DNA of 58,031 bases from Chara braunii (lineage: Eukaryota; Streptophyta; Charophyceae; Charales; Characeae), in assembly GCA_003427395.1 (NCBI GenBank), contig BFEA01000523.1, forward strand, positions 597,818 to 655,848, given 5' to 3'. The stretch's first letter is position 1. Each line of letters begins with the position of its first letter. Below are positions 31,891 to 42,026 of the stretch, piece after piece. The notes under the pieces were generated by a model. That model did not search any database. It saw nothing but the letters and a program-made list of their open reading frames with translations, and was not told the DNA's origin. Both the position numbers and the translations under genes were made by a program.

Positions 31891-32600
31891 CCATAAGATT
31901 GGAGGGCCCAGTGCTGTGTTTATTTTCGATTGCCTGAAGGACAAGGTAACTTCCCATAAGATTGGGTGGTCTGGTTGCTTTGACTTGCGAGGGTTGTTTG
32001 TGCCTGATTTCCAGGGACCAAACATTTTTCCATAAGATTGGATGGCTTGGTTGCCTTGCTTCTTTGGGTTTTCTTATGTTTTATTAGTTCTGAAGGAGAG
32101 TTTGACACGTTCGATAACATTGGATGACCCTTACTCTCTCTTGTTTTATTTTTTAGGGAGAAATTCAGGCAAAGGACTGAACAGGTTCCCATAAGATTGG
32201 GTGGTCTGGTCTGGAGCTGCACACATGCTAGAACGAAATGTTAAATTTGTTTCTATCTTATACTACTTACTTATGAACAGGCTAGTCATAAATGTTTCCA
32301 TAAGATTGGATGGTCTGACTATAGTTTACCACAAACTGAAGAGAGTATGAATTTAAATTAGATTTGTGGTGATAAGGGGCAGGTTGAACCTTGATCTAAG
32401 ATGATCGGTTCAATCATATGCTACCTTAAAAGACTAAGTACAGATAACTATATATAACTTGAATATTTAAATGGTTCAGGGCGACTAGGCTGACTAACCG
32501 AGTCATGTGCCCAAATAAGAGAAAAGTTGTAGTGCCCTGTGTTTGTGTATATTCTATGGCTGAGCGAGGCGGGTTCTCATAAGATTGGGTGGTCTAGCGT
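31891..32600. repeat. Seven dispersed CCATAAGATTGGRTGGTCTG boxes
   Basis: Boxes start at about 31891, 31954, 32030, 32112 (degenerate), 32190, 32298 and 32577. The right LTR has the same seven at about 50825, 50888, 50964, 51046 (intact here), 51123, 51233 and 51512. Spacing is irregular (about 63 to 280) and intervening sequence is largely unrelated, unlike a tandem repeat. This resembles a cluster of protein- or RNA-binding sites. No known site is recognised. Confidence 0.8.
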
Positions 32601-32927
32601 TATGCCTTATGTAAGCTAGGTATAAAGGGATAAATCATTGAAAAATCATGAACTATTGTTTGATAAGGTTCACTTTGGGCTGGTGAGAGTACTTGCCTCT
32701 GTGGTTTGGCCTTGCATGTGACTGAGTGAGATTGCTACTTGATCTGAGTTTTTAGTTGATAGGTAGTTGCTTTAAATGCTCATCACGTGCTAGAGTCATA
32801 GGAGTTGGTTTCAATTCCTGCATTTTCTGAGCAAAGTTTATTTTTTACTTAGGTCGATTTCTGCGTTTTCTGGGATTATTTATTATACTTGGCCTTGTAT
32901 AAATCTTAGTAAGCTACTTTTTTTACG

Positions 32928-33505
32928 AGAATCGCTGCCGAAATTTCTACAAAACCAAGGAGTTAGTCACATTTTGTTTTTTCAAGGTTGAGCTTGTCTT
33001 ACTTTTTGGCTTAGTAAAAATATGGAAAAAAAAAAATTCTAAAGGGAGTGTTGCCCAAAAATATGGAAAGGTTTTTTTTCAAGGAGTTACACAAAATTGG
33101 ACCTTGAGAAATCAAAAGTCGCTTTAAGATTATGAAATTAGCTTTGCATAAATCTCGGATTAACATTTTTGTAAAGGGAGTGTTGCCAAAATTTTTACAA
33201 ATCTAAAGAATTGGTTAAATTTTGTATTTGTTGAACTCATGTATTGCTTTTGAGTTCATATCTGACTGCGTAAATTTTGTCTTTGTTGAACTCAGGTATT
33301 GCTTTTGAGTTCATATCTGACTGAGTAAAAATATGAAAAGTCTTCTTTTCTAAAGGGAGTGCTACCCAAATTTTTACTGACTCAGGGAGTTGGACAAAAT
33401 TCGACTTTCCAGAATTTGAGGTTATTTTTGTTTTATATTTGACTTAGTATAAATTATGAGAAGACACTTTTCCTACGGGAAGGGCTGCCGAAATTTTCAC
33501 AGTTT
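32928..33505. repeat. Five-unit array with AAGGGAGTGCTGCCCAAATT core
   Basis: Variants of GGGAGTG(C/T)TGCC(C/G)AAATTTTTAC occur at about 32928, 33042, 33175, 33353 and 33476, each near GACTTAGTAAAAATATG-like and GGAGTTAG words. Spacing is 114-178 bases. An extra duplication at 33213-33326 is unique to the left LTR. The corresponding array lies at about 51845-52390 in the right LTR. Confidence 0.75.
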
Positions 33506-34110
33506 AAAGTAATTAGAGGTGACAATTCTGGCGGTCCACCCTGAATAAGGGAGATGTTGCCATAGGTCTACCTTACGTTGGGTACTAGCTTAGAGGTAGG
33601 CCTAGGCTTAGTTTGTAGGAGGACTTTGGGTGAGAATGTGCTAAGGAACCTTATTCTCGATAGACTTATAGATTTAGTCTGGGATTGGTCTGTCTTGTGT
33701 TACAGGTCCTCTTGATCGCTTGATTCAAGATTTGGACTAGATTCAGTTTGATCCTACGAGGATCATCTTCTGTTATCACTGATAACAGGTCGGTTGTCGA
33801 TTCGTCGGTCTACGACTCAACTCCAATTCATCCTCAATACTCAACCTAAAAGACTTTAGTCCTCGTGTGTTTTATTGTTTTATTAAGGTTTCCACCCGGA
33901 GTTTTATTGAATGGTCATTTAACAAAGGTACTGAGTATTTAATTATGGAAGGTTGGACAAAGGTTGGGGCTTGCATGGCTAAAGCGAGGGGTATTTGTAT
34001 AGAGAATGGTCGAAGTTGACTCCGTGTAGTGTGTGGACATTTAGTTAACGCTTTGATGTGATTGCAGGTATGTTGTGTGATTCGGACTTTTGATTTAATT
34101 GCCTGCGATC

Positions 34111-34128
34111 ACATACATATATATGGCT
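34111..34128 (+). promoter_or_regulatory. Possible TATA element of the giant LTR
   Basis: ACATACATATATATGG is conserved in both LTRs (right copy about 52999) about 1 kb before the LTR end, a position suitable for a U3 promoter. It is supported only by sequence and placement; AT-rich words of this kind are common. Confidence 0.3.
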
Positions 34129-34365
34129 GTAAGGAGTCCCACCGTGATTGTAAGAAGTGATCGTCAAATACTTATTTCCCTTTTATTATTGTATGTTTTT
34201 TAAAGGTTTCTTAGTCAGACGTTGGTCCTGGGCCTGGATTCGAGGTTCTTATCCAGGACATCCCAGGTCATAGACTCTGCATGGAAGGGATCACCCCCCG
34301 CGCAGAGCCTATTTGCCCTGTCCACCGGGACACTCAGCCTAAAGGTCGGAGGTGCCGCGGAGTCC

Positions 34366-34389
34366 GCACGGCTGTTCCTTCAGCCGTGC
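34366..34389. other. Perfect 9-bp hairpin in the LTR
   Basis: GCACGGCTG and CAGCCGTGC flank the loop TTCCTT. The right LTR has GCACGATTG in the 5' arm, two changes that weaken pairing, so structural constraint is not strongly supported. Confidence 0.55.
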
Positions 34390-34976
34390 AATATCGTGAA
34401 GAGGTAGAACCCCACGATACTTCGAGTTTGACACTTGAGTGTCATAAGAGGTACTCGAACCCACAAGAGACCGCTTGATTATGGACACTACATAGTACGC
34501 CATCATTGCGACTGCTTGCGTATGCCTGTATTGCGAGTCGATATGAGTTAGCCCTGCGGCCGCACAGTTTTTATACTAAGTCTCGCGCGCGTCGCATATC
34601 CGATTTCCGCATCGGAAAGTTATGGGATAGCTACTGAAGGGGCTAGGATTGTGTGTGTTGTTTTGTTTGTGTCGTTTTTGTATGTTTCTGTATGTGTTTT
34701 AATTTTTATGTCTTTAGAGTGGTGTGTGCGTGGTATGTGGGAAGCGTCCTAGTCGACCGACAACGGGGCGGGCTTGGGACGTCATCCCCCCAAGGCGTCG
34801 GTTCGCGTGCGGGTCCGATAGAGGCGTAAAACCGCGCGTACCCCCATGCTACAATGAACGAGAAACGCTCTCGGGTGGTCCACCTCTGCGATTGCAGCTG
34901 ATTAGCTTTCGTATTGTGGACTGGTAGTTCGGTGGGGATACGCCCACCGAAGGGAGGTGACAACTCCCGTAAGGTG

Positions 34977-35528
34977 GAGGTAAGTCATGCCTCGTGTAGG
35001 CCCTATCCTGTCGTAGGGGCTCGTGAGAGGTATGGCTGGTGCACTCGGCCGGAGCGGCTTGTCGAAACTCCATGTGTATTCATGATGAAGAATAGACCAA
35101 CTCCTGCGTGACGCGGCCGGGAGGGTCCCACCCCGCTTGTGCGGTTCCGGACCGATGTGCGTGACACGTGACGTCGTTGTCGAGGATAACGAAAGTCTGC
35201 CATTGTCCCTGGTGGAACGACATCCGGGTATGGTATTGAGATAGGCGTATAAGGAAAGACAGAGTACATGATGCCTTGACGGATTATCTATGATGGATTG
35301 ACGTTATTAATGTAACAAGTTTTATTTTTTTATCTGATTGATTCTTTGAGTTAAAAGACCATGAGGGAAGTCCTATAATGGGAATGGACCCTACTAAGGT
35401 GGGCTCGAAAATAAAGAGACTAGGGTAGCACCTGTTAGATTTGGATTGTGAGGTAGTTATGTAGAAGGTTGATAGGTGTCATGTTGAAGTCAGGACGCTG
35501 AATGAAAGTTTTTTCCTCTTCTTAACAG
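34977..35528 (+). promoter_or_regulatory. Candidate leader intron: donor in LTR, acceptor before gag
   Basis: GAG|GTAAGT at 34977-34985 is a near-perfect donor. GTTTTTTCCTCTTCTTAACAG ending at 35528 (pyrimidine tract plus AG, shown without its first base this is 20 long) is a strong acceptor 29 bases before the gag ATG at 35557. Splicing would remove the LTR end and the presumed primer region from an mRNA. The donor is retained in the right LTR (about 54967). This is inferred from consensus only. Confidence 0.45.
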
Positions 35529-35556
35529 AGAAATTTGAGTAAGAGATTCGGCCAAG
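35167..35556 (+). other. Leader between left LTR and gag of the giant element
   Basis: About 390 bases. No TGG-starting primer site lies directly after the LTR terminal CA; TGGTGGAACGACATCC occurs about 44 bases further in but is not matched to a tRNA with confidence. The stretch ends with the splice-acceptor-like pyrimidine tract. Confidence 0.5.
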
Positions 35557-36840
35557 ATGTTGGGAGGAGTAGCTGATGGTATCGGGAAGGTTCTGACAAT
35601 TAATGACTTGGTCGAAGCCCTGGACAAGCGAGAGAGGTTGCTGAGCAATGTTCCTAAAGTCAACACCTTCCATTTTAATGGTGAGCGAGTTTCAGAATGG
35701 TTGGAATTGGTGGAACAGAAACTGGTGGGGCTATCAGACTCGGTGAAGTTCCAACGCATTCTGAAATACGTACTCCTGGAATCTCGGAGGAAGCACAGTG
35801 TGATATCTTCCTGGGGCTGTTCACTGCCTCGGAAGCCTCGAAGTTAACAAGTCACGGAGGAGGAAGCGCAAAGCTCACCTAGGCCACAATCGACAAGGGG
35901 GTAGAAGAAGGGATTCTGGACTAGGTGGAACAGTATCAAATGCGCCAGCAAAGGCGAAAAAGGAAGGAGCGAGATGCGACCTCCTCAGGGACCCCGAGGG
36001 TGAAAAGGATCGTAACAGACATACTCGCGGAGTTGGGTTATGAAAAATACGCCGTAGTACAAAAAAAGTTGGTGACAACGAGGAAAAGGGAAGGATCCAG
36101 TGGTAGAGGAGGCCATTCAGGAGGAATGGGAAGAAGAAGAGTCGGTGCCCCAACACCTCTCGAAGGCGCTACGCAAACAGCGCAATTTAACACAGGGAGG
36201 TTAACACAGGGAGGGCAAGGTTAACACAGGGAGGGCAAGGCTCCGGAAAGGGGCAGGCGCCCCAAGCATTGGCAGTAGCCTCGCCCAGTACGTCGGCTCC
36301 ATCAAGCAATGTAGGACCCTCGCAAGCGACGGTACCACCTTATGGGCAGTAGCCATGACCTGTGCTTAACACCTTCGTGCCATGGGGAGGTCCACCTCCG
36401 TCTGGACAGATGGTACCATACGTTGGGCCCCAAGCGAGTATGACGCTGCCAAGTTATCCTGCAGCGCAGGCCCAGCCCATGACACCACCTCCATCGCCCG
36501 CGCCAAGTTCACAAGGTAGCGTGGCAGGGGAATGGAGAAAAAGGCAGCGGAAGAGGACGAGGCTGGAATGGCGGTGGCCGAGGTGGACAATGAGACAACC
36601 AAGGCTACCAAGGCCCAGGGAGTCAAGGGAATCAAGGAGGTCAAGGATATGGAAGGCCTCGTTTTGATTGGAGAACCGCTATTTGTTAGCATTGTGACAA
36701 TCAAGGTCACACAATACGGTTTTGCAACATAAGGCGGGAGGATGAGAAGGCCGGACCGATCTATTCCAATATGGACGGTGATATATAAGATCAGTACGGA
36801 GAGTATATTGACTGAAACGTTTCAGGCGGAGTAAGTGCGG
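35557..36840 (+). pseudogene. Giant element gag with CCHC zinc knuckle
   Basis: ATG at 35557 begins MLGGVADGIGKVLTINDLVE, then VPKVNTFHFNGERVSEWLEL (capsid N-terminal-like). After frameshifts follow EASKLTSHGGGSAKLTWATI, a basic region (RRKRKERDA), a Pro/Gln-rich region, and a CCHC knuckle at 36684-36725 (C*HCDNQGHTIRFC), where Trp is TAG. Further stops include a TAG near 35922 (ILD*VEQ). It would form the particle and bind genomic RNA. A triplicated 20-mer (TTAACACAGGGAGGGCAAGG) lies at 36187-36240. Confidence 0.82.
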
Positions 36841-36923
36841 AGACCCGGAGAAGGATAGCAGCGAGACAAGCACCACCTGCCACGTTCAGGTTGTAGCAGG
36901 AAAGGGATGACCCACCAATAAGG

Positions 36924-37755
36924 GTGGAAGAGGTAGAAAGTGATGAAGAGGTGACTCAGAGGCTACAGGCAGGAAGTATAAAGGAAGAGCCTATAGTCGT
37001 TGAGTCGGATGGGGAGGGTGAGGATGAGAAAGTGAAGCCAGCATCAATCCTTCTGGGGAAGATGGAGGACTTGTGGGGGGAAATAGGGAGATACCTGGTA
37101 GGTATATGCGAAGAAGTGAGGGAATGGAGGGTCGGTATCCCCAGAGTCTTCCTCTACGAATCCGGCCCAGAATCAGTACATGGACGACAAGGTTACCCTG
37201 GAGTAACCATTGTGGGGTCAGGGCCTCGGTCTGGAATGACCTTCAGGCCCCCTACTGTGCAAGGGAGAATGGCGCAAGTTGCGCAAACAAGGGGCCAGAA
37301 TAAGGCAAGTGCCAGCAGAGAACCCCGTCGGAGAGAGCCAGAGTCAGACCGAAGGAAGGAGGCCGTGGAGGTAGAGGAGGACGACGATGAGGAAGAGTAA
37401 GATGAGAGTCTTCGCCAAGAAGAGTATCAAAGGGCGGAGCAAAGGGCCAAGAAGAGGGGAGCCCAGGAGGAAGTCGAGCCAGTTCTGCGCGACGCGGCGC
37501 CCAAGAAAAAAAAGTATGCGGTCCGGTTGGAGGAAGGGTTTGACGTGGAAAAAGTGATTGATAGGTTGCTTGAAGATCATAATTACCTTGTGACCTTGAA
37601 GGAGATTCTGGCATCTGCTCCTAAGCTCAGTAACGAACTGAAGGGAAGGTTTTCCCGGCGATTGGTGTCGAATGTCCATCTAAGCGTAATTCTGCTAAAG
37701 GAGGCAGAATGGGCGGAAACTGAGACAAAGATGGACTGGAAATGTGTGGCTTGAG
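36924..37755 (+). pseudogene. Gag-pol linker (acidic/charged region before protease)
   Basis: An open frame at 36924-37400 (MEEVESDEEVTQRLQAGSIK, then EDLWGEIGRYLVGICEEVRE) is acidic and ends in an Asp/Glu run. After one stop, the same frame continues (QRAKKRGAQEEVEP, KKKKYAVRLEEGFDVEKVID, LKEILASAPKLSNELKGRFS) up to a TGA at about 37753 directly before the protease. No enzymatic motif is seen. It looks like the connector between nucleocapsid and protease. Confidence 0.65.
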
Positions 37756-37757
37756 AA

Positions 37758-38495
37758 ATGGTGGATTTAGTGGTAAAAGGGTCGAAGTGCGCAACAATGG
37801 TGGACACAGGAGCAGAGATGAATATCATCAAGAAAGCTGATGCACTTAGATTCGGGTTGGATATAGACCGCTCATATTGCGGCATTCTGCACGGGGCAAA
37901 TTGCAAGGCCGTATTTTGCGGAACGACGTCTAACGTGCTTATCGAAATCGGAAAAGTAAAGGCAGGAGCTTGCTTTTTCGTCATGCCTAACGTAGATCAT
38001 GCCATCCTCTTGGGTAGGTCGTTCTTATGTAGGACAGAGACGTTGATGTTCAACAAACACGACAAAACTCTAATCCTGATCTTGTGTGACCCGGCGTGCG
38101 GAAATTATGAGATGATCACTTGCCGGAACATAGGCCCGCAAAGCATAAGGAACCGGTCCAACCTTGGTTCATTCACAATTGAAGAATCAGAGGACGAGCG
38201 TCGGAGGCTCCTTGAGGAATCAACAGAGGAGGCACAAGAGGAGGTGTTTTTCCTCAGCGTATCCGATGTGAACAAGGTCATGGATGTACTGGTCACACAT
38301 GAGATGGCGGATCTAGACGCCATTCAGGCACAAAGGCAGCAGGTCCTGGAATGTCCCCAGGCTGGGGAAGTGGAGTTGGTCTATCGACTTCCAGGCGGAA
38401 GGAGGGGCCCTGCAATGATGCAGGCGCAAGCAGTAAGCCGGTTTTTTTTAGGGGACGGCTCAAGCAGGGTTCCCAAAGGCGGTATAAGACAATAG
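37758..38495 (+). pseudogene. Giant element retropepsin-like protease
   Basis: A 245-codon open frame with MVDLVVKGSKCATMVDTGAE (catalytic DTGA about 15-18 residues in), then FGLDIDRSYCGILHGANCKA, and HAILLGRSFLCRTETLMFNK (the I-L-G-R-x-F flap/hydrophobic motif of retropepsins). Aspartic proteases of this type act as dimers to cut Gag-Pol. It ends at a stop after the weakly conserved tail; frame and catalytic motif are intact, making this one of the best preserved domains of the element. Confidence 0.85.
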
Positions 38496-38497
38496 AT

Positions 38498-39530
38498 AAG
38501 AAGTGTTGCCCAATTCGCGTTCTCATCACAAAAGATGAGGAGGTTTATTACGAACGGGAACGAGGATTGATACGACAAACGAGGGAGCAAGCGACAATTC
38601 GGCTATGTCATATCAATGAGGGAACGAAGGGAAGTTAATAGTGGGAGAGCCTGATTTCCTATTACCTCAGGAGAGGTTGCTTATGATAGAGCTAATGAAG
38701 AAGAGGCATCGCGCCTACGCTTTTGATGACGATCAGCGCAGAAGATTGGATGTAGATAAGATTTCTATAATCCGGATCCATACCGTGCCACACGAGCCAT
38801 GAAATTTAAGAGGGGCACGGTATCCTAATCCTGACGAGGAGAAGAAGATGGTGGACTATCTCGACGGCAAGATACGTACGCATGTCGTCGATTACTCGAG
38901 TGTACCGTATGCCTCTCTGTGGTTTTGCTATGTCAAACCTAATGAGACGTTGCGGTGGGTGCAGGACTTGCAGCGGTTGAACGTTGTGACTGTGCGAGAT
39001 GCGGGGGGCTTGTCAAATGCCGACTCACTGTCAGAATCATGTGCTGGGAGACCTATAATTTCGCTATAGACCTCTTTCTACATATGACCAGTTTTTTGTC
39101 TATTCGCCAGACAGGTCAGTGATAGCTATGCATACGCCCCGAGGATTGATCCACATGAGTGTGGCTCCGCAAGGATGGACTAATGCGGTGGCAATGGTTC
39201 AACGGCATATGATTCGAGCCATGCAGTCAGTCAGCCCGCATATCACCCAGCCATATATCGATGACTTGGCGGTAAAAGGGCCGAGAGAGAAGAGGAATGA
39301 TGAAGTCTTGCCAGGAGTAAGACGTTTTGTCTGGAAGCATGTTCAGGATCTTGATAAAGTCCCGGGTTTGCTTGAAGAGCACAACCTTACGGCAAGTGGT
39401 GCCAAGTTTAGACACTGCATGAGGGAGACTACCATCCTGAGGTTCGTCTGTAGCGGGAATAACCGTCGACCAGATGTAAAGAAGACGGACAAAATTGTGA
39501 ATGGTCAGTACCATTCCACTCAATAACAGA
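38498..39530 (+). pseudogene. Giant element reverse transcriptase
   Basis: Segments in order: DYSSVPYASLWFCYVKPNET, LRWVQDLQRLNVVTVRDAGG, SCAGRPIISL, an IDLF Asp motif at about 39063-39080 broken by a 1-base deletion (then TYDQFFVYSPDR), APQGWTNAVAMVQRHMIRAM, and TQPYIDDLAVKGPR carrying the catalytic YIDD. The tail has HCMRETTILRFVC. The Asp residues are present but stops at about 38495, 38638, 39067 and 39524 and frameshifts prevent translation. The YIDDLAVKG signature separates it from element A (YLND). Confidence 0.88.
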
Positions 39531-39533
39531 TGT

Positions 39534-40110
39534 TAGGAGCTTCCTCGACACGTGTGGGTTTTGGAGAACCTTCGTCAAGAACTTTGCCGCCAAGACTGGG
39601 CATTTGAGAAAGTTGGTTCGTCAGGACCATAAATGGATCTGGGGTGAGGAGCAGGAGAAGGCGGTGACTAAGATGAAGGAGGAGTTTCGAGAAGAAGGGC
39701 TGGTATTGGGAGCACCGGACTATGAGGCCACAAAGGTGAGGCCATTCATCGTTGAGACGGACGCTGGACCGGCTGCCCTAGGGGGAGTCCTGATTCAGAC
39801 AGATATCGAGGGGAAGGAGAGACCACTAAGGTTCGAGGGCCGAACTCTTTGTACGATTGAGATAAATTACTTTCAGTTTAAGAGAGAGACTCTTGCAGTC
39901 CTCCACCGCCTGAGGATTTTTCAAAATTATATGTTTGGCGGAAGGTTCATATTGAGGGTAGACCCAGTTGTGCTTGCTTATTCGCTGAGAATTACGTTCC
40001 ATCGGATCCAATTGTCGCCAGATGACTGACATACATCTGGATATTTATTTTCGAATTGAAACGGATTCCAGGGGATAAGAATAGAGCAGATGGGTTAAGT
40101 CGCATCAACT
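39534..40110 (+). pseudogene. Giant element RNase H
   Basis: After a frameshift, VRSFLDTCGFWR leads to KLVRQDHKWIWGEEQEKAVT, PFIVETDAGPAALGGVLIQT (first catalytic Asp), INYFQFKRETLAVLHRLRIF (catalytic Glu) and FILRVDPVVLAYSL (Asp in the RTDH position). A further frameshift precedes RIPGDKNRADGLSRINWD, the conserved DxLSR close of the domain. It would degrade RNA in the hybrid during cDNA synthesis. Confidence 0.85.
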
Positions 40111-40733
40111 GGGATAAGCAAAAGGGAAAGGCAATAGAGGACACACCCCCGGTTGATGGCTTTTTGGATCAAGAGGAAGACGTTCGCCTTCATATTAACA
40201 AGTGGTCTCTGCGGGTGCCGAATGGCGTTGGCCATCTCATATGGCTTGTACCCAGGGGATATGAGCAAAGAGCAGAGTTGGTGCTCAAACCTTTTGAGGA
40301 AGAGGACCCATAGGCCGACAAGGATGTCCAGCGGATGATGAAGTTAACGCTAGTAGGCACACATAATCTGGTGGAACAATTGAGAAGAATAGAAGAAGGG
40401 TCGGACCAGGTAGAGAAGCACGAGGAGTTGATGGGGGGAATGTACCTTCTCGTCAATACGCTTCTGCAAGGAAATTTTGATAAAGTAAGCACGCTGAATC
40501 CGGCTGAGAATGAAGATATTGTGCCAGAGAACCCGGACGACGAGTTTGAGGAAGGGGAAATCAAAGAAGCGTTCCGTGCAGAGGAGTATGATAGGATCTA
40601 CCTAGAGCTGGGACTTTTCTTATCAAGTGAGATGCCGGATAGGGATGTCAGCGAAAGGGCTCAAAAGATGAGGCATCTCTACATAGTGAGAGATTGTCAT
40701 CTTTTTGTAAAGAGGCAAGTAGGACGTCCCTGA
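40111..40733 (+). pseudogene. Connector between RNase H and integrase
   Basis: Frame reads INKWSLRVPNGVGHLIWLVP, then after a stop at about 40312 NLVEQLRRIEEGSDQVEKHE and an acidic stretch (NPDDEFEEGEIKEAF), ending MRHLYIVRDCHLFVKRQVGR at a TGA near 40731. No known catalytic motif. The position and charged composition fit the tether before the integrase zinc domain. Confidence 0.65.
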
Positions 40734-41828
40734 AGGGTTGTATGCGGGAAGAACCGTCAGATCGACGTTATAGTCGCGCTTCATGATGACATTGTAGGAG
40801 GGCATCGAGGAGTTAATGCCACATATGCCAAAATAAGCGAGCTATACTACTGGGATGGGATAATGGAGATGATCAGCAAGTTCTGTCATTCCTGTATACT
40901 TTGTCAAGAAAGGGCTCCTTAGAGGCGAGGAGAGTCGTTGCATCCAAGGTTAGAAAAGGAAGTGGGTGTCGTAGTACATCTCGACTTACTGTTTATGCCG
41001 ATTGGGGATCATGGGTACAATTACATCTTCGATGCGCGAGACAACCTTTCTGGCTTTGTAGATGGTCGCGCCATTCATACAAAGATCGGCTAAGTGTTGG
41101 TAAGCTGCATCGAGGAATACTACCTGCGTTATCCCTTCGTCAAGGAATTCGTTATGGATAGAGGATCAGAGTTTACTTGCCAAGAGGTGCAAGAGTTGTT
41201 TTCAGGATATGGCGCGGTAGCCAATTCTACCACGGCGGCACATCCTCAGGCAAACGCTCCAGTTGAGAAGGGGCATAGCACCATCACAATTTTTTTGGCT
41301 AAGTGGACTGAAGGTAGGCCTAATCAGTGACCAAGATACTTGAGGGCGGCGTTTTTTCTCGAGAACATTACGGTAAAAAGGACCACTAAGTACGCGTCAG
41401 CCACACTATGGTACGGAAGGCATGCTACTTTCCCAATTGAGAGCTTCTTGAAAACCTGGAGATGTCAAAACTTAAAAACCAACATGTCCTTCGAGGAGTG
41501 GCTCGATATTCAGGCGCGGCACGTGGGTGCGATTGAGGAAAGGATTCAGGAGGCGTCCGACCAAGTGGAGAAGAGCCGCATGGATGATAAGGCTCGTTGG
41601 GATCAGTTGGCCCGGGGGGATGTCGTATTGTTATATGACTCATCCCTAGAGAAGCAGTGGTCCAGAAAGCTCGACAAAAGGTGGTTAGGGCCATATCGGG
41701 TTGTAAGATGTGGGGATTTCGGCGCATATCAATTTGAGGAGCTGGATGAAACAGAGTGGAAGGATTGGGTATCAGGAACGAGGCTGAAAAAGTTTGTGGC
41801 AAGAAAAGAGGTGAGACAGGCGATCTAA
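40734..41828 (+). pseudogene. Giant element integrase
   Basis: Zinc domain: ALHDDIVGGHRGVNATYAKI ... CHSCILCQE (HHCC, with CHSC). Core: VVVHLDLLFMPIGDHGYNYI (first Asp), FVMDRGSEF (second Asp), HPQANAPVEKGHST (Glu). C-terminal: GDVVLLYDSSLEKQWSRKLD and WLGPYRVV, the usual GPF/Y-like module. All three catalytic acids are legible, but stops at about 40918 and 41328 and frameshifts disrupt translation. Unlike element A there is no chromodomain. Confidence 0.88.
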
Positions 41829-42004
41829 CTTTTTTTTTGTAGGACCCTATGAATGTAGAAAAGGTTGGTAGTTAAGTCCTAGAAGGGCGTGGGTGATAAA
41901 ATGTGTGGACTGGATGGGTGTGTTTGGTTTGGCCTGGGTCTGTTCTGTTTCACCTGTTTGCTTACCCCAATGTGTGTCTGTCGTCTCCTTCGCCTATTAT
42001 GCAG
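41829..42004 (+). promoter_or_regulatory. Two splice-acceptor-like sites before the second ORF
   Basis: CTTTTTTTTTGTAG ends at 41842 directly after the integrase stop, and TCTCCTTCGCCTATTATGCAG (last 20 bases) ends at 42004, 23 bases before the ORF2 ATG at 42027. Spliced subgenomic mRNA from the LTR donor at 34980 would be a way to express ORF2. Consensus-based inference only. Confidence 0.4.
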
Positions 42005-42026
42005 GTCTGACTTTACGAAGACAGCC

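Larger units (their letters stand above)
28041..35166 (+). repeat. Left LTR of the giant element, 7.1 kb
   Basis: Directly repeated at 46970-55156 throughout its length with a few percent divergence by eye and small indels. It contains a terminal palindrome, an array with antisense splice-donor-like words (29.4-31.2 kb), a tRNA-like box pair (30.6 kb), seven CATAAGATTGG boxes (31.9-32.6 kb), a five-unit array (32.9-33.5 kb), a TATA-like stretch (34.1 kb), a 9-bp hairpin and a plus-strand splice donor (34.98 kb). A duplication at about 33213-33326 is private to this LTR. No protein is convincingly encoded. Confidence 0.88.

Noticed and set aside
34440-34475. Possible tRNA B-box GGTTCGAGTACC on the minus strand of the LTR
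   Set aside because: No A-box at tRNA distance and no T-stem pairing.
35203-35225. TGGTGGAACGACATCC as primer binding site of the giant element
   Set aside because: It lies more than 40 bases beyond the LTR end and I cannot match it confidently to a tRNA 3' end.
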